A stretch of 64,000 bases of DNA, from positions 281,079 through 345,078 of the forward strand of contig NZ_QJRJ01000078.1 of assembly GCF_003254625.1 (NCBI RefSeq). The letters are read 5' to 3'. Below are positions 33,719 through 44,411 of this stretch, piece after piece (position 1 is the first letter of the stretch; every line of letters starts with the position of its first letter). The notes beneath the pieces were generated by a model, which saw only the letters and a list, made by a program, of their open reading frames with translations, was not told where the DNA came from and searched no databases. Both the position numbers and the translations under genes were made by a program. This stretch comes from Flavobacterium ginsenosidimutans. Its GTDB lineage: Bacteria > Bacteroidota > Bacteroidia > Flavobacteriales > Flavobacteriaceae.

Positions 33719-35086
33719 TTAGTTAGGGAAATCATTATAAACTGGCGTGTCTAATGGCACGATTCTCCAATTATCTGTATACACTTTTACCGTAGTTGCT
33801 TTTGAAGCAAATTCTACTTCGCTTGCAGATCCTGTTACATTTGATAGTTTTACATCTGAATTTTCGAAGTAAATACCAAAGTTTTGATAGGTTGCCGCTT
33901 CGCGATAAGCTAAAACAGTTTCGAAAGTGAATGCTTCTTTAGACCATGCATAGAATTTGTTTAACGGAATTGTAACTGTAGTCCATCCTGTTGTGCTAAC
34001 TCCTACAGATTTTCCATCTATAATCCACGGAACATAATTGTAGCAAGCTCCAGCCCATTCTCCTCCGTTGAAATTATTGATCATACATATTTTTAAGAAA
34101 CCTGAATCTTTCCATGTGTCTGGAACATAAATATCAAATTGGAATGCTACTTTATCTAATGGTGTAGTAGCCGGAATATAAGGCGTTAATTGTGCTCTCC
34201 AATTGTCTACTCCGTTTCCTGCTGTCCAAACTTCCGAACAACGATTTTTAGCCGCATCAAAAGAAGCAACTCTCGCTGGACGATTAGGTGCGTATTTTCC
34301 TTGAGAAGTATTTCCTGTTCCAATTGCAGCTGATTCTAAATCTGCTGGCTGAATCATACTGGTTGAAGTTCCCCAATATCCATGCTGTCCTTGTCCGTCA
34401 AAATTCAATAATAATCCTTTTTTGAAATTGAAATAAGCTGGCGAGTAAACACCTCCGTTTGAAGTTTCTGCAAATATTGAACCTCCCAAATCTGAAATTC
34501 CGCTTGGAACCACAACTGTAAATGATTCACCATCTTCATCTGAGGTAATTCCTGATGTTACTTCTACATTTCCTGGGAAAACTACTTTGCTTACTTCTGT
34601 CAATCCAGTTCCTGTTACGGTAATGGTTTCGCCTGGATTTGGCATTGTATTAGAAATAGCCGAAATAGCTGGCTGTCCTGCACGAATTTCAAAAGAGAAT
34701 GTAAAATCGTGTGAATTATTTGCAAAACGAATTGTATTTCTAACTGATGGATCGGCTTCTAAAATAGGCGTATCTGCTGAGACAGTTACTAGCATCGAAT
34801 TATCGGATACAAAAACAACATTAAAATAAGTTGAATATCCGTTAATGTATACTTTTTTCAATCCTGAAAATCCAGAACCTTCAATACGCAGCGTTTGCCC
34901 TAAACGAGCAAAACTAACTTCTCTATCTGGTACAGAAGAATTTATATCTTCTAAAAATACTTTCGTTATCGTAATTGCTCCACCTTCTGAATCTTCATTG
35001 TCGCAAGATGTAAACAGCATACCGAAAACCATCATGCTTAGAATTGCAATTGGCGCCCAATACTTTTTATTTAAAATATATTTCAT
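33719..35086 (-). CDS. Surface glycan-binding protein (SGBP) with TIG/IPT domains
   Basis: This is a 455-residue lipoprotein (leader '[10 protein letters not shown]', lipobox around MLFTSC). Two IPT/TIG-type beta domains follow: about 40-130 ('[17 protein letters not shown]', '[16 protein letters not shown]') and about 135-215 ('[20 protein letters not shown]'). The C-terminal half ('[18 protein letters not shown]' onward) resembles the glycan-binding domain of SGBP-B-type proteins. Such proteins sit next to SusD and bind the target polysaccharide at the surface without cutting it. The gene lies between SusD (31 bases) and GH10 (3 bases), so a xylan-binding role is well supported by context. 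Confidence 0.88.
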   Translation of the reverse strand: MKYILNKKYWAPIAILSMMVFGMLFTSCDNEDSEGGAITITKVFLEDINSSVPDREVSFARLGQTLRIEGSGFSGLKKVYINGYSTYFNVVFVSDNSMLVTVSADTPILEADPSVRNTIRFANNSHDFTFSFEIRAGQPAISAISNTMPNPGETITVTGTGLTEVSKVVFPGNVEVTSGITSDEDGESFTVVVPSGISDLGGSIFAETSNGGVYSPAYFNFKKGLLLNFDGQGQHGYWGTSTSMIQPADLESAAIGTGNTSQGKYAPNRPARVASFDAAKNRCSEVWTAGNGVDNWRAQLTPYIPATTPLDKVAFQFDIYVPDTWKDSGFLKICMINNFNGGEWAGACYNYVPWIIDGKSVGVSTTGWTTVTIPLNKFYAWSKEAFTFETVLAYREAATYQNFGIYFENSDVKLSNVTGSASEVEFASKATTVKVYTDNWRIVPLDTPVYNDFPN

Positions 35087-35117
35087 ATTTATATTTTTTA
35101 GTTTTTTATTTCTGGAA

Positions 35118-36749
35118 CTAGAATAAGTCTTTAATTTTCTCTTCTGTAAACTGATACGGAACGGGACTTTCTCTCAATAAAGGATTCTGAACTAATTCAG
35201 ATTCTGGATAAGGAAGTGTGAAAATTGTTTCGTCGATTACACCAATTGCTCTTGGGCTTGTACTTTTTGTATCGTCAACCGTAACTGTATTGGTTGCAGA
35301 ATCGTACAAGATTGGAGTAATTATTCCTCTATTTTGTCCTGTTACATAGTTAATTACTTCTTGCTGTTTGTAATAAGCTCTTCGAACTAAATCATACCAG
35401 TATTGTCCTTCCATGCATAATTCTACTCTTCTTTCGTGAATAAGATCAGCATAAGTCAAAGTTGTTTTTGGGTCTAAACCTGCGCGTGTACGAAGTCTGT
35501 TTACAACCATAAGTGCTGTTGCATCTGAAGTTGAAGCGTTGTTTCCTAAAGCCGCTTCTGCATAATTTAAGTACACTTCGGCTAGACGTAACATATAAGT
35601 ATTCAAAGCAGAGTTCATACGAGAAATTTTAGAATTGTCTTTTGTAGAACCTACAACTCCTTTTTTAACTGTAAGGAAATCAGCACTGTGATCTACTGTA
35701 TAACCACCGTTTGCTTTATTAATTTCTGGATAAAAGTCATTATCTCCCATCCAAGTTGCTCTACGGCGAAGATCTTTTGATTCATATTCTTGTAAAACAT
35801 TGTAAGAAGCTCTTGTCCAGTAACCCCAAGCTGCATCGTCTCCTGTAATATCAGAACCTAATGCAAAATAAGCTTGCTGCGTATTGATTACTCCATAATC
35901 GCCGTTTGGAACCCATTGAAGAGCAAACAGAGATTCTGTATTGTTGTTATTGTCAATCATGAATAAATCTTCATAATTTGCCATTAAGCTATATGGCCCA
36001 GAACTCATTACTTTTTCTGCCGCTTTTTTAGCTAAATCAAGATATTCTTGGCTACGTGTTCCGCTGTTTGGATTATCGCTTATACCTGAAAATGATAAGT
36101 AAACACGAGATAACATTCCGAATGCGCTATATCTTGTTAAACGTCCCGCTTGGCCAGCAGTTTCTGGAAGATATTTTGCAGCAAATTCTAAATCACGCAT
36201 AGAGAATTCAAAAACATCTTTTAGCGGATTTTTATTTACAATTGGGTTTTTAACTAATTCTCTCGGATCTGTCGAAATAATTACATCTCCCCATAAAGAA
36301 GCTAAATACCAATAAGCAGTTCCTCTCATAAAACGAGCTTCGGCAATATACCTGTTCTTAACAGCATCACTCAATGAACTTCCAGATATTCCGATAATAA
36401 CGTTATTTGATTGCTGTACCACATTATACAATGATCCCCAAGCCGAAACCAAAGGCCCTGTTAATCCCGTTTCTGTTAAATCTGTAAAAGGATAAACGTA
36501 GTCTGAGAAAGGTGCATACATATTTGCAGCGCGTCCGTCTCCTAATCCGTAATAAAATTTATCATTAAAATCGAACCAAACTTTGTTGTATAAAGGTCCT
36601 GTTGCCGCCTGAAAATCAGATTCAGACTGATAAAAATTCTCTTTTGTAATTACATCATTTGGTTCAACGTCTAAAATGTCGCTGCAGCTCGTCCAAACAA
36701 ATGGCAATGCAATAATTAGAGCCGTGTAAAATATTTTCTTTGTTTTCAT
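35118..36749 (-). CDS. SusD-like xylan-binding lipoprotein
   Basis: This SusD-like protein has 543 residues from the ATG at 36749 ([17 protein letters not shown]); an ATG 24 bases upstream would overlap the SusC stop and put extra residues before the leader, so I prefer 36749. The lipobox cysteine is in VWTSCSDIL. SusD helices are evident ('[20 protein letters not shown]', '[15 protein letters not shown]', '[20 protein letters not shown]'). It works as the lid of the SusC porin and binds xylo-oligosaccharides. It starts 10 bases after the SusC stop. Assignment is firm; substrate from the locus context. Confidence 0.93.
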   Translation of the reverse strand: MKTKKIFYTALIIALPFVWTSCSDILDVEPNDVITKENFYQSESDFQAATGPLYNKVWFDFNDKFYYGLGDGRAANMYAPFSDYVYPFTDLTETGLTGPLVSAWGSLYNVVQQSNNVIIGISGSSLSDAVKNRYIAEARFMRGTAYWYLASLWGDVIISTDPRELVKNPIVNKNPLKDVFEFSMRDLEFAAKYLPETAGQAGRLTRYSAFGMLSRVYLSFSGISDNPNSGTRSQEYLDLAKKAAEKVMSSGPYSLMANYEDLFMIDNNNNTESLFALQWVPNGDYGVINTQQAYFALGSDITGDDAAWGYWTRASYNVLQEYESKDLRRRATWMGDNDFYPEINKANGGYTVDHSADFLTVKKGVVGSTKDNSKISRMNSALNTYMLRLAEVYLNYAEAALGNNASTSDATALMVVNRLRTRAGLDPKTTLTYADLIHERRVELCMEGQYWYDLVRRAYYKQQEVINYVTGQNRGIITPILYDSATNTVTVDDTKSTSPRAIGVIDETIFTLPYPESELVQNPLLRESPVPYQFTEEKIKDLF

Positions 36750-36759
36750 TGTGCAGTTT

Positions 36760-39700
36760 TTAGAAATTAACATTTATTCCAAGTGTAGTTGTAATCGGTG
36801 AAGGATAACGTCCATTATCAATACCGTTTAAAAGCAGGTTTTGATTAATCGCACCTACTTCTGGATCATATCCTTTGTATTTTGTAAAGGTTAAGACATT
36901 CTGCATATTTGAATAGACTTTGATATTTGAAATTCCGTATTTAGAATATAAATCTTTAGGAAGATTGTATCCAATAGAAATGTTTTTAAGTCTTACATAA
37001 GATCCGTCTTCAACAAATCTGTTGCTCAAACGGTAGTTTGATGCTGAAGCCGCCGAAGAAGCTGCAATTCTTGGCATATAAGGATCTCCGCCAACAATCT
37101 GCACGTTACGATAATCGTTTGGCCCGTTTGGATCGATTAATTCCAATTCTGCATATCCTAATGCTGTTTTTAATAAGTTAGTATTCTCACGAGGATTTTC
37201 TAACCAGCGTCTTTGATAATTTAAAACATCATTTCCGTAAGAACCTGTAAATAAAATACTCACATCAAATCCTAAGAACGAAAAGCTATTATTGAATCCG
37301 AATGTAAAATCTGGATTTGGATTTCCGATGTAACCTGCATCTTTTTCGTTAATTACACCATCTTTGTTTACATCTTCAAACATATAATCTCCAATCCAAA
37401 CGCCATTTTCTCCAATCTGCATTCCTTCTGGCAATGCTGTCGCTTTTACCGTTCCACTTGCATCTTTATAATAAAAATCAGTAGCTTTTTCAAAACGTCC
37501 AATTACTTTGTAACCGTAAAATTGCCCAATTGGCTGACCAACTGCTGAACGTGTTACCACAGTTACATCAGAACCTTGCTGTAAAGTCTGGTCATAAACT
37601 CCAGATTCTGTATTCAATTTTAATACTTTAACTCTGTTTACAGTAAAATTTAAATTAGATCTCCAAGTAAAATCTTTTCTCTGCATGTTAAGAGTGTTCA
37701 ATACAACTTCAAAACCTTTATTTTCAAGAGATCCAATATTAGCATATGGAGGTGTTGTTGATCCTTGACCAGTTGTTCCTACGTATGCTGGAAGTGATAA
37801 TCTTAATAATAAATCATCTGTTTTTTTATAATAAACATCAGCCGTAAGTTCTACTCTATTATCAAAAAGTCCAAGGTCTAAACCAATATTCGTTGAATTT
37901 GTTTTTTCCCATTTCAAATCTGGATTTGCCGTATTTGTAGCAATTTGCCCGCTTCCCCAGTTTGTTGCAGAGGTTCCGTATACAGAAGTGTACGCGTTAT
38001 TTGGTACTGTTGAGTTACCCACAACTCCCCATCCTGTACGTAATTTTAAATTACTAATGGTATTGTTATCTTTTAAAAAGCTTTCGTTTGAAATTTTCCA
38101 TGCTACAGCTGCAGATGGGAACCAATCCCATTTGTTTTCTTCAGCAAATTGCGACGATCCATCTCTTCTGATTGTTCCTGTTACAAAGTATTTATCATCG
38201 AAAGAATAAGTTCCTCTTGCGAAATAAGAGCTTAGAGATCTTGTAGAACTTGAATTTGAATTTCTTGCTGTCGTAGGATCTCCAGCATTTAAGTCCGTTG
38301 CTCCATTTGTTAAATAACCTGAACGGTATCCATAAAGGCTTTCCCAGTTTTGCTCTTGAACTTCTTGAGCTAACATTGCAGTAACGCTGTGTTTGTTGAA
38401 CGTTTTATTATAACTCAATACATTATTCCAAATCCAATTTTCGCTCGTAGATTTTGTTCTTGATCCTTCTCTAACTTCATTTGTCAGTGCGCCAAAAGTA
38501 TAAGATGGATTAAAAGTATAATTGTTTCCAAAACCGTAATCTATAGAATATTGCGTTTTAAGTTTTAAATCTTTTGTAAAACTAATTTCAGCATAAGCAT
38601 TTCCTCTAATTCCATAGTTTGTTGAATGATTGTCTTTTAGTAAAGCAATTCCCAATGGATTTGTCTGAACGAATTCTGTTGTATCTGGACCGTCAAAAGT
38701 TCCATCAGCATTACGTGCCGCTACGTTTGGAGTTTGTTTTAATGCCGTTAAAATTACAGAATCATCATTAACTGTTGTAACCTGATTTGTTTTAAAAACA
38801 TTCATATTCACTCCCACTTTGATCCATTTCTTTACCTGAGAATCGATAACTCCGCGAAGAGTCAAACGATCAAAAGAAGAACCAATCACAGTTCCTTCCT
38901 GATCAAAATATGACATTCCTAAAGCATAAGTAGTATTATCAGAACCACCAGAAGCTGATAAATTATAGTTTTGAATTAAAGCTGTTTGAAACAATTCGTC
39001 TTGCCAGTTTGTTCCTTCTCCTAAAAGTTCAGGTCTGATGAAAGTATTATCTCGCTGAACAATTCCTAAATCTGCACGAGTATTTTTTAACGTCCCGTAT
39101 TCTCTTAAATTAAGCACTTGCAATTCTTTTGGCATTTGCTGCCATCCTACATAACTATCAAAATTTAAAGTCAAATCTCCTTTTCTACCTGTTTTGGTAG
39201 TAACCATAATTACTCCATTTGCAGCTCTCGAACCATAAATTGCTGTTGCTGATGCATCTTTCAAAATATCTATCGAAGCAATATCATTCGGGTTAATTCC
39301 CGCAAGCGGATTAGTATTTAAAGAACCTGAATTTCCATCAATAATAACACCATCGATTACATAAATTGGTTCGTTTGAACCCGTAATCGAACTGATACCA
39401 CGAATACGTACTGAAGAACTACCTCCAGGCGTACCACTATTTTGCTGGATCTGAACCCCCGCTGCACGACCTTGTAAAACCTGATCAATAGTTGTTGCAA
39501 CAGATTGCGTGACTGCTGCACTAGTTACTGTAGAAACAGCTCCTGTTAAATCAGCTCTTTTTACTGTTCCATATCCTACAACAACAACTTCTTTCAAGTC
39601 ATTAAGATTTTCTTCTAATAAAGCATCGATTTTCGTTTTATTATTTACCGAAACCTCATAAGATTTGTATCCGATAAAACTGAAAACCAAAATACTATTT

Positions 39701-39927
39701 GCAGGAATAGCATTAAGCGTATATGTTCCATCAAAATTAGAAACAGTACTTGTTTTGGTTCCCTTTACGATAATATTTACACCTGGTATAGGTCCGCTGC
39801 TGTCAGATACAGTACCCGAAACAGTAATTTGCGCATTTACTGCAGCAGAAAATACGAGCATCAGGATCAAGAACCCCAAATTCTTAAAGTATTTAGATCT
39901 GCTTTTAGTAATTAAAAAGTTAGTCAT
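36760..39927 (-). CDS. SusC-like TonB-dependent transporter of the xylan locus
   Basis: This is a 1055-residue outer-membrane transporter. After a signal peptide ('FLILMLVFSAAVNAQ') comes a carboxypeptidase-regulatory-like domain ('VSGTVSDSSGPIPGVNII'), the TonB box/plug region ('LKEVVVVGYGTVKRADLTGA', 'IYGSRAANGVIMVTTKTGRK') and the barrel ending in 'TTTLGINVNF'. Unlike the SusC at 18941 it has no STN domain, in line with control by another type of regulator. It imports xylo-oligosaccharides with its SusD partner. Two copies of a 10-bp LacI-type operator lie upstream (40065-40074 and 40405-40414), the first overlapping the -33 promoter element. Confidence 0.94.
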   Translation of the reverse strand: MTNFLITKSRSKYFKNLGFLILMLVFSAAVNAQITVSGTVSDSSGPIPGVNIIVKGTKTSTVSNFDGTYTLNAIPANSILVFSFIGYKSYEVSVNNKTKIDALLEENLNDLKEVVVVGYGTVKRADLTGAVSTVTSAAVTQSVATTIDQVLQGRAAGVQIQQNSGTPGGSSSVRIRGISSITGSNEPIYVIDGVIIDGNSGSLNTNPLAGINPNDIASIDILKDASATAIYGSRAANGVIMVTTKTGRKGDLTLNFDSYVGWQQMPKELQVLNLREYGTLKNTRADLGIVQRDNTFIRPELLGEGTNWQDELFQTALIQNYNLSASGGSDNTTYALGMSYFDQEGTVIGSSFDRLTLRGVIDSQVKKWIKVGVNMNVFKTNQVTTVNDDSVILTALKQTPNVAARNADGTFDGPDTTEFVQTNPLGIALLKDNHSTNYGIRGNAYAEISFTKDLKLKTQYSIDYGFGNNYTFNPSYTFGALTNEVREGSRTKSTSENWIWNNVLSYNKTFNKHSVTAMLAQEVQEQNWESLYGYRSGYLTNGATDLNAGDPTTARNSNSSSTRSLSSYFARGTYSFDDKYFVTGTIRRDGSSQFAEENKWDWFPSAAVAWKISNESFLKDNNTISNLKLRTGWGVVGNSTVPNNAYTSVYGTSATNWGSGQIATNTANPDLKWEKTNSTNIGLDLGLFDNRVELTADVYYKKTDDLLLRLSLPAYVGTTGQGSTTPPYANIGSLENKGFEVVLNTLNMQRKDFTWRSNLNFTVNRVKVLKLNTESGVYDQTLQQGSDVTVVTRSAVGQPIGQFYGYKVIGRFEKATDFYYKDASGTVKATALPEGMQIGENGVWIGDYMFEDVNKDGVINEKDAGYIGNPNPDFTFGFNNSFSFLGFDVSILFTGSYGNDVLNYQRRWLENPRENTNLLKTALGYAELELIDPNGPNDYRNVQIVGGDPYMPRIAASSAASASNYRLSNRFVEDGSYVRLKNISIGYNLPKDLYSKYGISNIKVYSNMQNVLTFTKYKGYDPEVGAINQNLLLNGIDNGRYPSPITTTLGINVNF

Positions 39928-40037
39928 AAATAATTGGTTTAATGAGTTAATAGTATGGTTTAGTTAGTTTTCTTTTTTAATGAGTTATAATTCGCTTCAA
40001 TCATAAATTTTACACGAACAATCTCTTATAGTCAAAA

Positions 40038-40068
40038 CAAATATATGTAAAAAACAACAACACACAAT
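40038..40068 (-). promoter_or_regulatory. Promoter of the xylan susC operon
   Basis: On the minus strand ATTG (40068-40065), 19-base spacer, TATATTTG (40045-40038). The -33 part lies inside the operator 40065-40074, so repressor binding there would block the polymerase. The leader to the susC ATG is about 105 bases. Confidence 0.65.
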
Positions 40069-40074
40069 CGGTTG
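40065..40074 (+). promoter_or_regulatory. Candidate LacI-type operator, site 1 (xylan susC)
   Basis: CAATCGGTTG followed by CGTTAA. It has the central CG and near-dyad symmetry of LacI-family operators. Confidence 0.65.
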
Positions 40075-40404
40075 CGTTAATTTTTTATAAAAAATATCAC
40101 TTTAAAAAAGAATTATCCATATTTATAATCGTAATTTTTTGATTAATTATCAATAACAGCATTTCATTCCACGAAAACGTTAGAGATAATAAATCGTTTG
40201 ACTCGAAATCTTAAAAAAAATATAAAATGTTAAAAATTAATATTTTTTCCAAAACCACTCAAACGTTGTAGTAAGCGTCCAAAAAATATTTTATATCAAA
40301 TCTTCGCTAATGCCTTATTACACGAGAGATTTAGGCAATTACAAACTGCAAACCAATACTTTAAACTCTAAACCATATATTTCTTACAAAAGGTAAAAAA
40401 AGGA

Positions 40405-40414
40405 CAATCGGTTG
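40405..40414 (+). promoter_or_regulatory. Candidate LacI-type operator, site 2 (xylan susC)
   Basis: CAATCGGTTG followed by CTTTTA, 340 bases upstream of site 1, just past the transaldolase terminator. A pair at this distance could support looping. Confidence 0.6.
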
Positions 40415-40429
40415 CTTTTATTTCATAAA

Positions 40430-40463
40430 AAAACTCCCTTCCAAATAACTGGAAAGGAGTTTT
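40430..40463 (-). terminator. Terminator of the xylose operon (after transaldolase)
   Basis: Arms 40430-40442 (AAAACTCCCTTCC) and 40451-40463 (GGAAAGGAGTTTT), 13 bp with one wobble, U tract on the minus strand from the A run 40427-40433. It begins 28 bases after the transaldolase stop. Confidence 0.85.
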
Positions 40464-40490
40464 AGAACTATAAAAACGGAAATAAAAAGA

Positions 40491-41147
40491 CTATAAATTC
40501 ATCTTTTTGGCATCTTCTACAAATTGCTTTAATCCGATATCTGTTAATGGATGCTTTAGAAGACCTTTTATTGCAGAAAGTGGTCCAGTCATTACATCTG
40601 ATCCTATTTTGGCACAATTGATAATATGCATGGTATGTCGCACAGAAGCGGAAAGTATTTGTGTCTGATAATTGTAATTATCGTAGATTTCTCTAATTTC
40701 TGAAATCAAATGCATTCCATCAGTAGAAACATCATCTAAACGTCCTAAAAACGGAGAAACATAAGTTGCTCCTGCTTTAGCGGCAAGCAAAGCCTGACCA
40801 GCAGAAAATACTAAAGTTACATTGGTACGAATTCCTTTAGAAGAAAAATATTTACAAGCCTTTATACCGTCGCCAATCATAGGTAATTTTACCACAATCT
40901 GCGGATGCAGAGCGGCCAATTCTTCTCCTTCTTTTACCATTCTTTCAAATTCAGTTGAGATTACCTCAGCAGAAACATCGCCATCAACGATATTACAAAT
41001 TGCTAGATAATGGTTTAGAATATTTTGTTTTCCTGTAATGCCTTCTTTTGCCATTAATGACGGATTGGTGGTTACGCCGTCTAAAACGCCTAAAGCCTGC
41101 GCTTCTTCAATATCTTGAAGATTGGCAGTATCAATAAAAAATTTCAT
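40491..41147 (-). CDS. tal: Transaldolase (small TalC/FSA type)
   Basis: This is a 218-residue transaldolase of the short form. It opens with [20 protein letters not shown] and '[13 protein letters not shown]'; the Schiff-base lysine is K87 in '[11 protein letters not shown]'. The short family includes fructose-6-phosphate aldolase and true transaldolases; in a xylose locus, transfer in the non-oxidative pentose phosphate pathway is the likely role. It is the last gene after xylose isomerase, but a 444-base gap with palindromic repeats precedes it, so it may have an additional promoter. No export signal. A strong terminator follows. Confidence 0.92.
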   Translation of the reverse strand: MKFFIDTANLQDIEEAQALGVLDGVTTNPSLMAKEGITGKQNILNHYLAICNIVDGDVSAEVISTEFERMVKEGEELAALHPQIVVKLPMIGDGIKACKYFSSKGIRTNVTLVFSAGQALLAAKAGATYVSPFLGRLDDVSTDGMHLISEIREIYDNYNYQTQILSASVRHTMHIINCAKIGSDVMTGPLSAIKGLLKHPLTDIGLKQFVEDAKKMNL

Positions 41148-41188
41148 GTTTTTGTGGTTTTTGGTTAAATAATATTTTGCGTAAAAAA

Positions 41189-41221
41189 AACTTTGTCAAA
41201 GTTTAAAACTTTGACAAAGTT
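41189..41221. repeat. 33-bp palindrome, family C copy 2
   Basis: AACTTTGTCAAAGTTT, A, AAACTTTGACAAAGTT; one base different from 12049-12081. It lies 42 bases upstream of the transaldolase start. Confidence 0.85.
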
Positions 41222-41539
41222 CCTGGTAAATCCTAGCGAGAAAAAAATGTGCATTTCGATCGATTCCGCTCTTCAAAAAACCTTTAATAAAATAGAACTC
41301 ACTACTAATTTATCAAACTGACTTAAATTTCTAATCTTTCCTAATAGAAAGAAAATAGTAACTAAACCTTCAATCTATTCTCTCCTATTCAGAAGTCAAA
41401 AAATAGGCCATTATCTTAATACACATTTTTCAATTTTCATCTAAAAAGCAATTTTAAACACAATTAACGTTTTACAGCTATCATATTTAAAAATTCAAAT
41501 CTTTTTAGATCTTTTGCCTCACTAAATATTTTTTGTAGA

Positions 41540-41571
41540 AACCTAACAGGTTTTGAAAACCTGTTAGGTTT
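41540..41571. repeat. Family B palindrome (single unit) after xylA
   Basis: AACCTAACAGG-TTTTGAAAA-CCTGTTAGGTTT, a palindromic unit of the CCTAACAGG family directly downstream of the xylose isomerase stop; it may act as terminator or mRNA 3'-end stabiliser. Confidence 0.8.
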
Positions 41572-41591
41572 GATTTTTAAATCTAAACCAA

Positions 41592-42917
41592 TTAAATATA
41601 TTGGTTGATGATGTTTTCAAACAATTCTTGTTTACCGCTTTGAAGATTTAATTCTCCATTTTCGTGAGCGATAGTGTAAAGATCTTTAAGGTTTAATTTT
41701 CCATCAGCAAATTCTTTTCCTTTTCCAGAATCGAAAGAGCTGTATCTTTCTGTTCTTAATTTTTCGTAAGGAGAAGAAGTGATGATTTTGTCAGCCGTCA
41801 ATAATGCTCTTGCAAAAGTATCAGCTCCGCCAATATGCGCTAAGAAAACATCTTCTAAGTCTGTAGAGTTTCTTCTGATTTTAGCATCAAAGTTAACTCC
41901 TCCACCTTGCAATCCGCCAGCTTTTAAGAAAACCAACATAGCTTCAGTAGTTTCTTGAATGTTATTTGGGAATTGATCTGTATCCCATCCGTTTTGGTAA
42001 TCTCCTCTGTTCGCATCGATACTTCCTAACATTCCAGCTTTTGCAGCAACTTCCAATTCGTGTTGGAAAGTGTGTTGTGCCAATGTTGCGTGGTTTACCT
42101 CGATATTGATTTTGAAATCTTTATCTAAACCATAATTTTTTAAGAATCCAATTGCTGTAGCCGAGTCAAAATCGTATTGGTGTTTTGATGGTTCCATTGG
42201 TTTTGGTTCGATGAAGAAAGTTCCTTTAAAACCTTGTGCTCTTGCATAATCTCTAGACATTGCTAAGAATTGCGCCATGTGGTCTAATTCTCTTCCCATA
42301 TCTGTGTTTAGCAAAGACATATAACCTTCTCTACCACCCCAGAATACATAGTTTTCTCCGCCTAAAGCGATTGTAGCATCCAAAGCCAATTTTACTTGTC
42401 CACCAGCTCTTGCTACTACATTAAAATCAGGATTTGTAGCAGCTCCGTTCATGAATCTTGGGTTTGAGAAACAGTTTGAAGTTCCCCAAAGTAATTTAAT
42501 TCCAGATTCTGCTTTTTTCTGTTTTAAGTAATCTGTAATAAAAGCTAAACGTTTTTCTGATTCTGCGAAAGTTGCTCCTTCAGCAATCAAATCGTAATCG
42601 TGGAAACAGAAATAATCGAATCCCATTTTGCTGATAAATTCAAAAGCAGCATCAGCTTTATCTTTTGCAGCTTGATACGGATCTGATGAAGCATCCCAAG
42701 CAAACTGTTGAGTTCCAGGTCCGAATGGATCGCTACCTTGTCCGCAGAAAGTATGCCAGTAAGCAATAGCAAATTTAAAGTGCTCACGCATTGTTTTTCC
42801 AGCTACAACTTGGTCTGGATTGTAATATTTAAATGCCAACGGATTGTCAGATTCTTTTCCTTCAAATTTAATTTGGCCAATACCTTTGTAGTATTCTTTA
42901 TCTCCTAAAACTATCAT
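41592..42917 (-). CDS. xylA: Xylose isomerase
   Basis: This is a 441-residue cytoplasmic enzyme converting D-xylose to D-xylulose. Family marks seen: '[10 protein letters not shown]' with H106 and D109 of the ring-opening dyad, '[20 protein letters not shown]', '[20 protein letters not shown]' with metal-binding Glu, '[15 protein letters not shown]', and '[20 protein letters not shown]'. Length is typical of the class II isomerases of Bacteroidota. It follows xylulokinase by 9 bases, in the order regulator-kinase-isomerase-transaldolase. A family B palindrome lies at its 3' end. Confidence 0.97.
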   Translation of the reverse strand: MIVLGDKEYYKGIGQIKFEGKESDNPLAFKYYNPDQVVAGKTMREHFKFAIAYWHTFCGQGSDPFGPGTQQFAWDASSDPYQAAKDKADAAFEFISKMGFDYFCFHDYDLIAEGATFAESEKRLAFITDYLKQKKAESGIKLLWGTSNCFSNPRFMNGAATNPDFNVVARAGGQVKLALDATIALGGENYVFWGGREGYMSLLNTDMGRELDHMAQFLAMSRDYARAQGFKGTFFIEPKPMEPSKHQYDFDSATAIGFLKNYGLDKDFKINIEVNHATLAQHTFQHELEVAAKAGMLGSIDANRGDYQNGWDTDQFPNNIQETTEAMLVFLKAGGLQGGGVNFDAKIRRNSTDLEDVFLAHIGGADTFARALLTADKIITSSPYEKLRTERYSSFDSGKGKEFADGKLNLKDLYTIAHENGELNLQSGKQELFENIINQYI

Positions 42918-42926
42918 TTTATCTTT

Positions 42927-44408
42927 TTATTTAGTTGTTAATATTAATTCTAATTCTTGTTTCCATTTTTTATAAGCCGTTTCATATTCCTCTTTATTTT
43001 TTAGAGGCAAAAAGGTCATTACGTGATCATTTGTTGTAATTCCTGATCCAAATTTTTCAAAGTCACCATCTGTCAAGCCTACTGCTCTTGCCGCTCCTAC
43101 TGCTCCGGTTGTATTGTAAATTTCTATTTCATGTCCAATTAATGTAGCAACTGTATTAGAGAAAATTTCGGAACGGAATAAATTATCATTTCCAGCTCTA
43201 ATTACATTAATCGTTGCATTATCATCTTTCAGGCATTCCATTCCATACACAAAAGAAAACGCAATTGCTTCCAAAGACGCTCTGAATAAATGCGCGTTGG
43301 TATGAATATTAAAATTCAGATTTAAAATATGAGATCCAATGTTTTTATTATTGAACATTCTTTCAGCGCCATTTCCAAACGGAATGACAACCAATCCTTG
43401 TGAACCTACATTTATCTGAGATGCTTTTTCATTCATTTCTTCATATGACTCATTTCCGATATTATTTCGCATCCATCGGTATTGAATTCCCGCTCCGTTT
43501 ATATTCAGCAATTTTCCAACTCTCGGATTTGATTCAGCATAATTCACATGAACAAAGTTGTTTACACGAGTACTTTTTCCTGAATTTGTTTCTGTCACGG
43601 CATAAAAAACGCCTGACGTACCACCTGTTGCCGCAACTTCTCCCGGACGGAGCACATTTAATGACAAAGCATTATTTGGCTGATCTCCTGCTCTATACAC
43701 AATCGGAATTCCGGCAGGAAGACCAGATTCTTGTGAAGCTTTTTCAGTAACAACACCTTGATTCGTAAAATTCTCTACTATTTTTGGAGTTAATGCTGTA
43801 TCAATTCCGTAATATTCTAAAAGCCAATCGGCTACTTTATTTTCTTTATAATCCCAAAGCATTCCTTCAGACAAACCATTTTTAGTTGTCGTTACTTCGC
43901 CTGTCAATTTCAAAGCGATGTAATCTCCCGGAAGCATATATTTATCAATTTTACTGTAAAGCTGAGGTTCGTTTTCTTTAACCCATTTTAGTTTAGAAGC
44001 AGTAAAATTCCCTGGCGAATTCAATAAATGCAACATACATTTTTCTTCTCCAATTTCGGCGAAAGCCTTATTCCCGATTTCGACTGCACGGCTGTCACAC
44101 CAAATAATAGAGTTTCGAAGTGCATTTCCGTCTTTATCCACAATTACCAATCCGTGCATTTGGTACGAAATACCAATTCCCTGAATTTTGGATGCATCGA
44201 TATTAGCTTCTTTAATTGCTCTTTTGGTCGCCGTACAAATGTGCTGCCACCAAATTTCTGGATCCTGCTCTGCCCAATCTGGATGAATAGAAAGAATTTC
44301 CATTTCATTTTGAGGCTCATTCAGAACAATGATTTTTTTGCCTGTTTCTGCTTCTACCAAGGCTGCCTTGACAGAAGAACTTCCAATATCATAACCGATA
44401 TAATACAT
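42927..44408 (-). CDS. xylB: Xylulokinase (FGGY family)
   Basis: This is a 493-residue kinase phosphorylating D-xylulose to xylulose 5-phosphate. The N-terminal phosphate-binding segment is 'YIGYDIGSSSVKAALVEAET', the sugar-binding part includes 'GIGISYQMHGLV' and 'IIWCDSRA', and the C-terminal FGGY region has 'GEVAATGGTSGVFYAVTET', 'LFRASLEAIAFSFVYGMECL' and 'AVGAARAVGL'. It begins only 3 bases after the stop of the GntR regulator and ends 9 bases before xylA, so the three are surely co-transcribed. Soluble, complete length. Confidence 0.95.
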   Translation of the reverse strand: MYYIGYDIGSSSVKAALVEAETGKKIIVLNEPQNEMEILSIHPDWAEQDPEIWWQHICTATKRAIKEANIDASKIQGIGISYQMHGLVIVDKDGNALRNSIIWCDSRAVEIGNKAFAEIGEEKCMLHLLNSPGNFTASKLKWVKENEPQLYSKIDKYMLPGDYIALKLTGEVTTTKNGLSEGMLWDYKENKVADWLLEYYGIDTALTPKIVENFTNQGVVTEKASQESGLPAGIPIVYRAGDQPNNALSLNVLRPGEVAATGGTSGVFYAVTETNSGKSTRVNNFVHVNYAESNPRVGKLLNINGAGIQYRWMRNNIGNESYEEMNEKASQINVGSQGLVVIPFGNGAERMFNNKNIGSHILNLNFNIHTNAHLFRASLEAIAFSFVYGMECLKDDNATINVIRAGNDNLFRSEIFSNTVATLIGHEIEIYNTTGAVGAARAVGLTDGDFEKFGSGITTNDHVMTFLPLKNKEEYETAYKKWKQELELILTTK

Positions 44409-44411
44409 AAC

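Larger units (their letters stand above)
39928..40490. other. 563-base regulatory region upstream of xylan susC
   Basis: No ORF is supported here. It holds two CAATCGGTTG operators, a minus-strand promoter for susC and the terminator of the transaldolase gene, and otherwise AT-rich DNA. Confidence 0.7.
41148..41591. other. 444-base gap between xylA and transaldolase genes
   Basis: No ORF is supported. It contains one family C palindrome (41189-41221) and one family B palindrome (41540-41571); the rest is AT-rich with no motif I recognise. Confidence 0.6.

Noticed and set aside
36750..36773. SusD start at 36773
   Set aside because: It would overlap the SusC stop and put eight odd residues before a normal lipoprotein leader.
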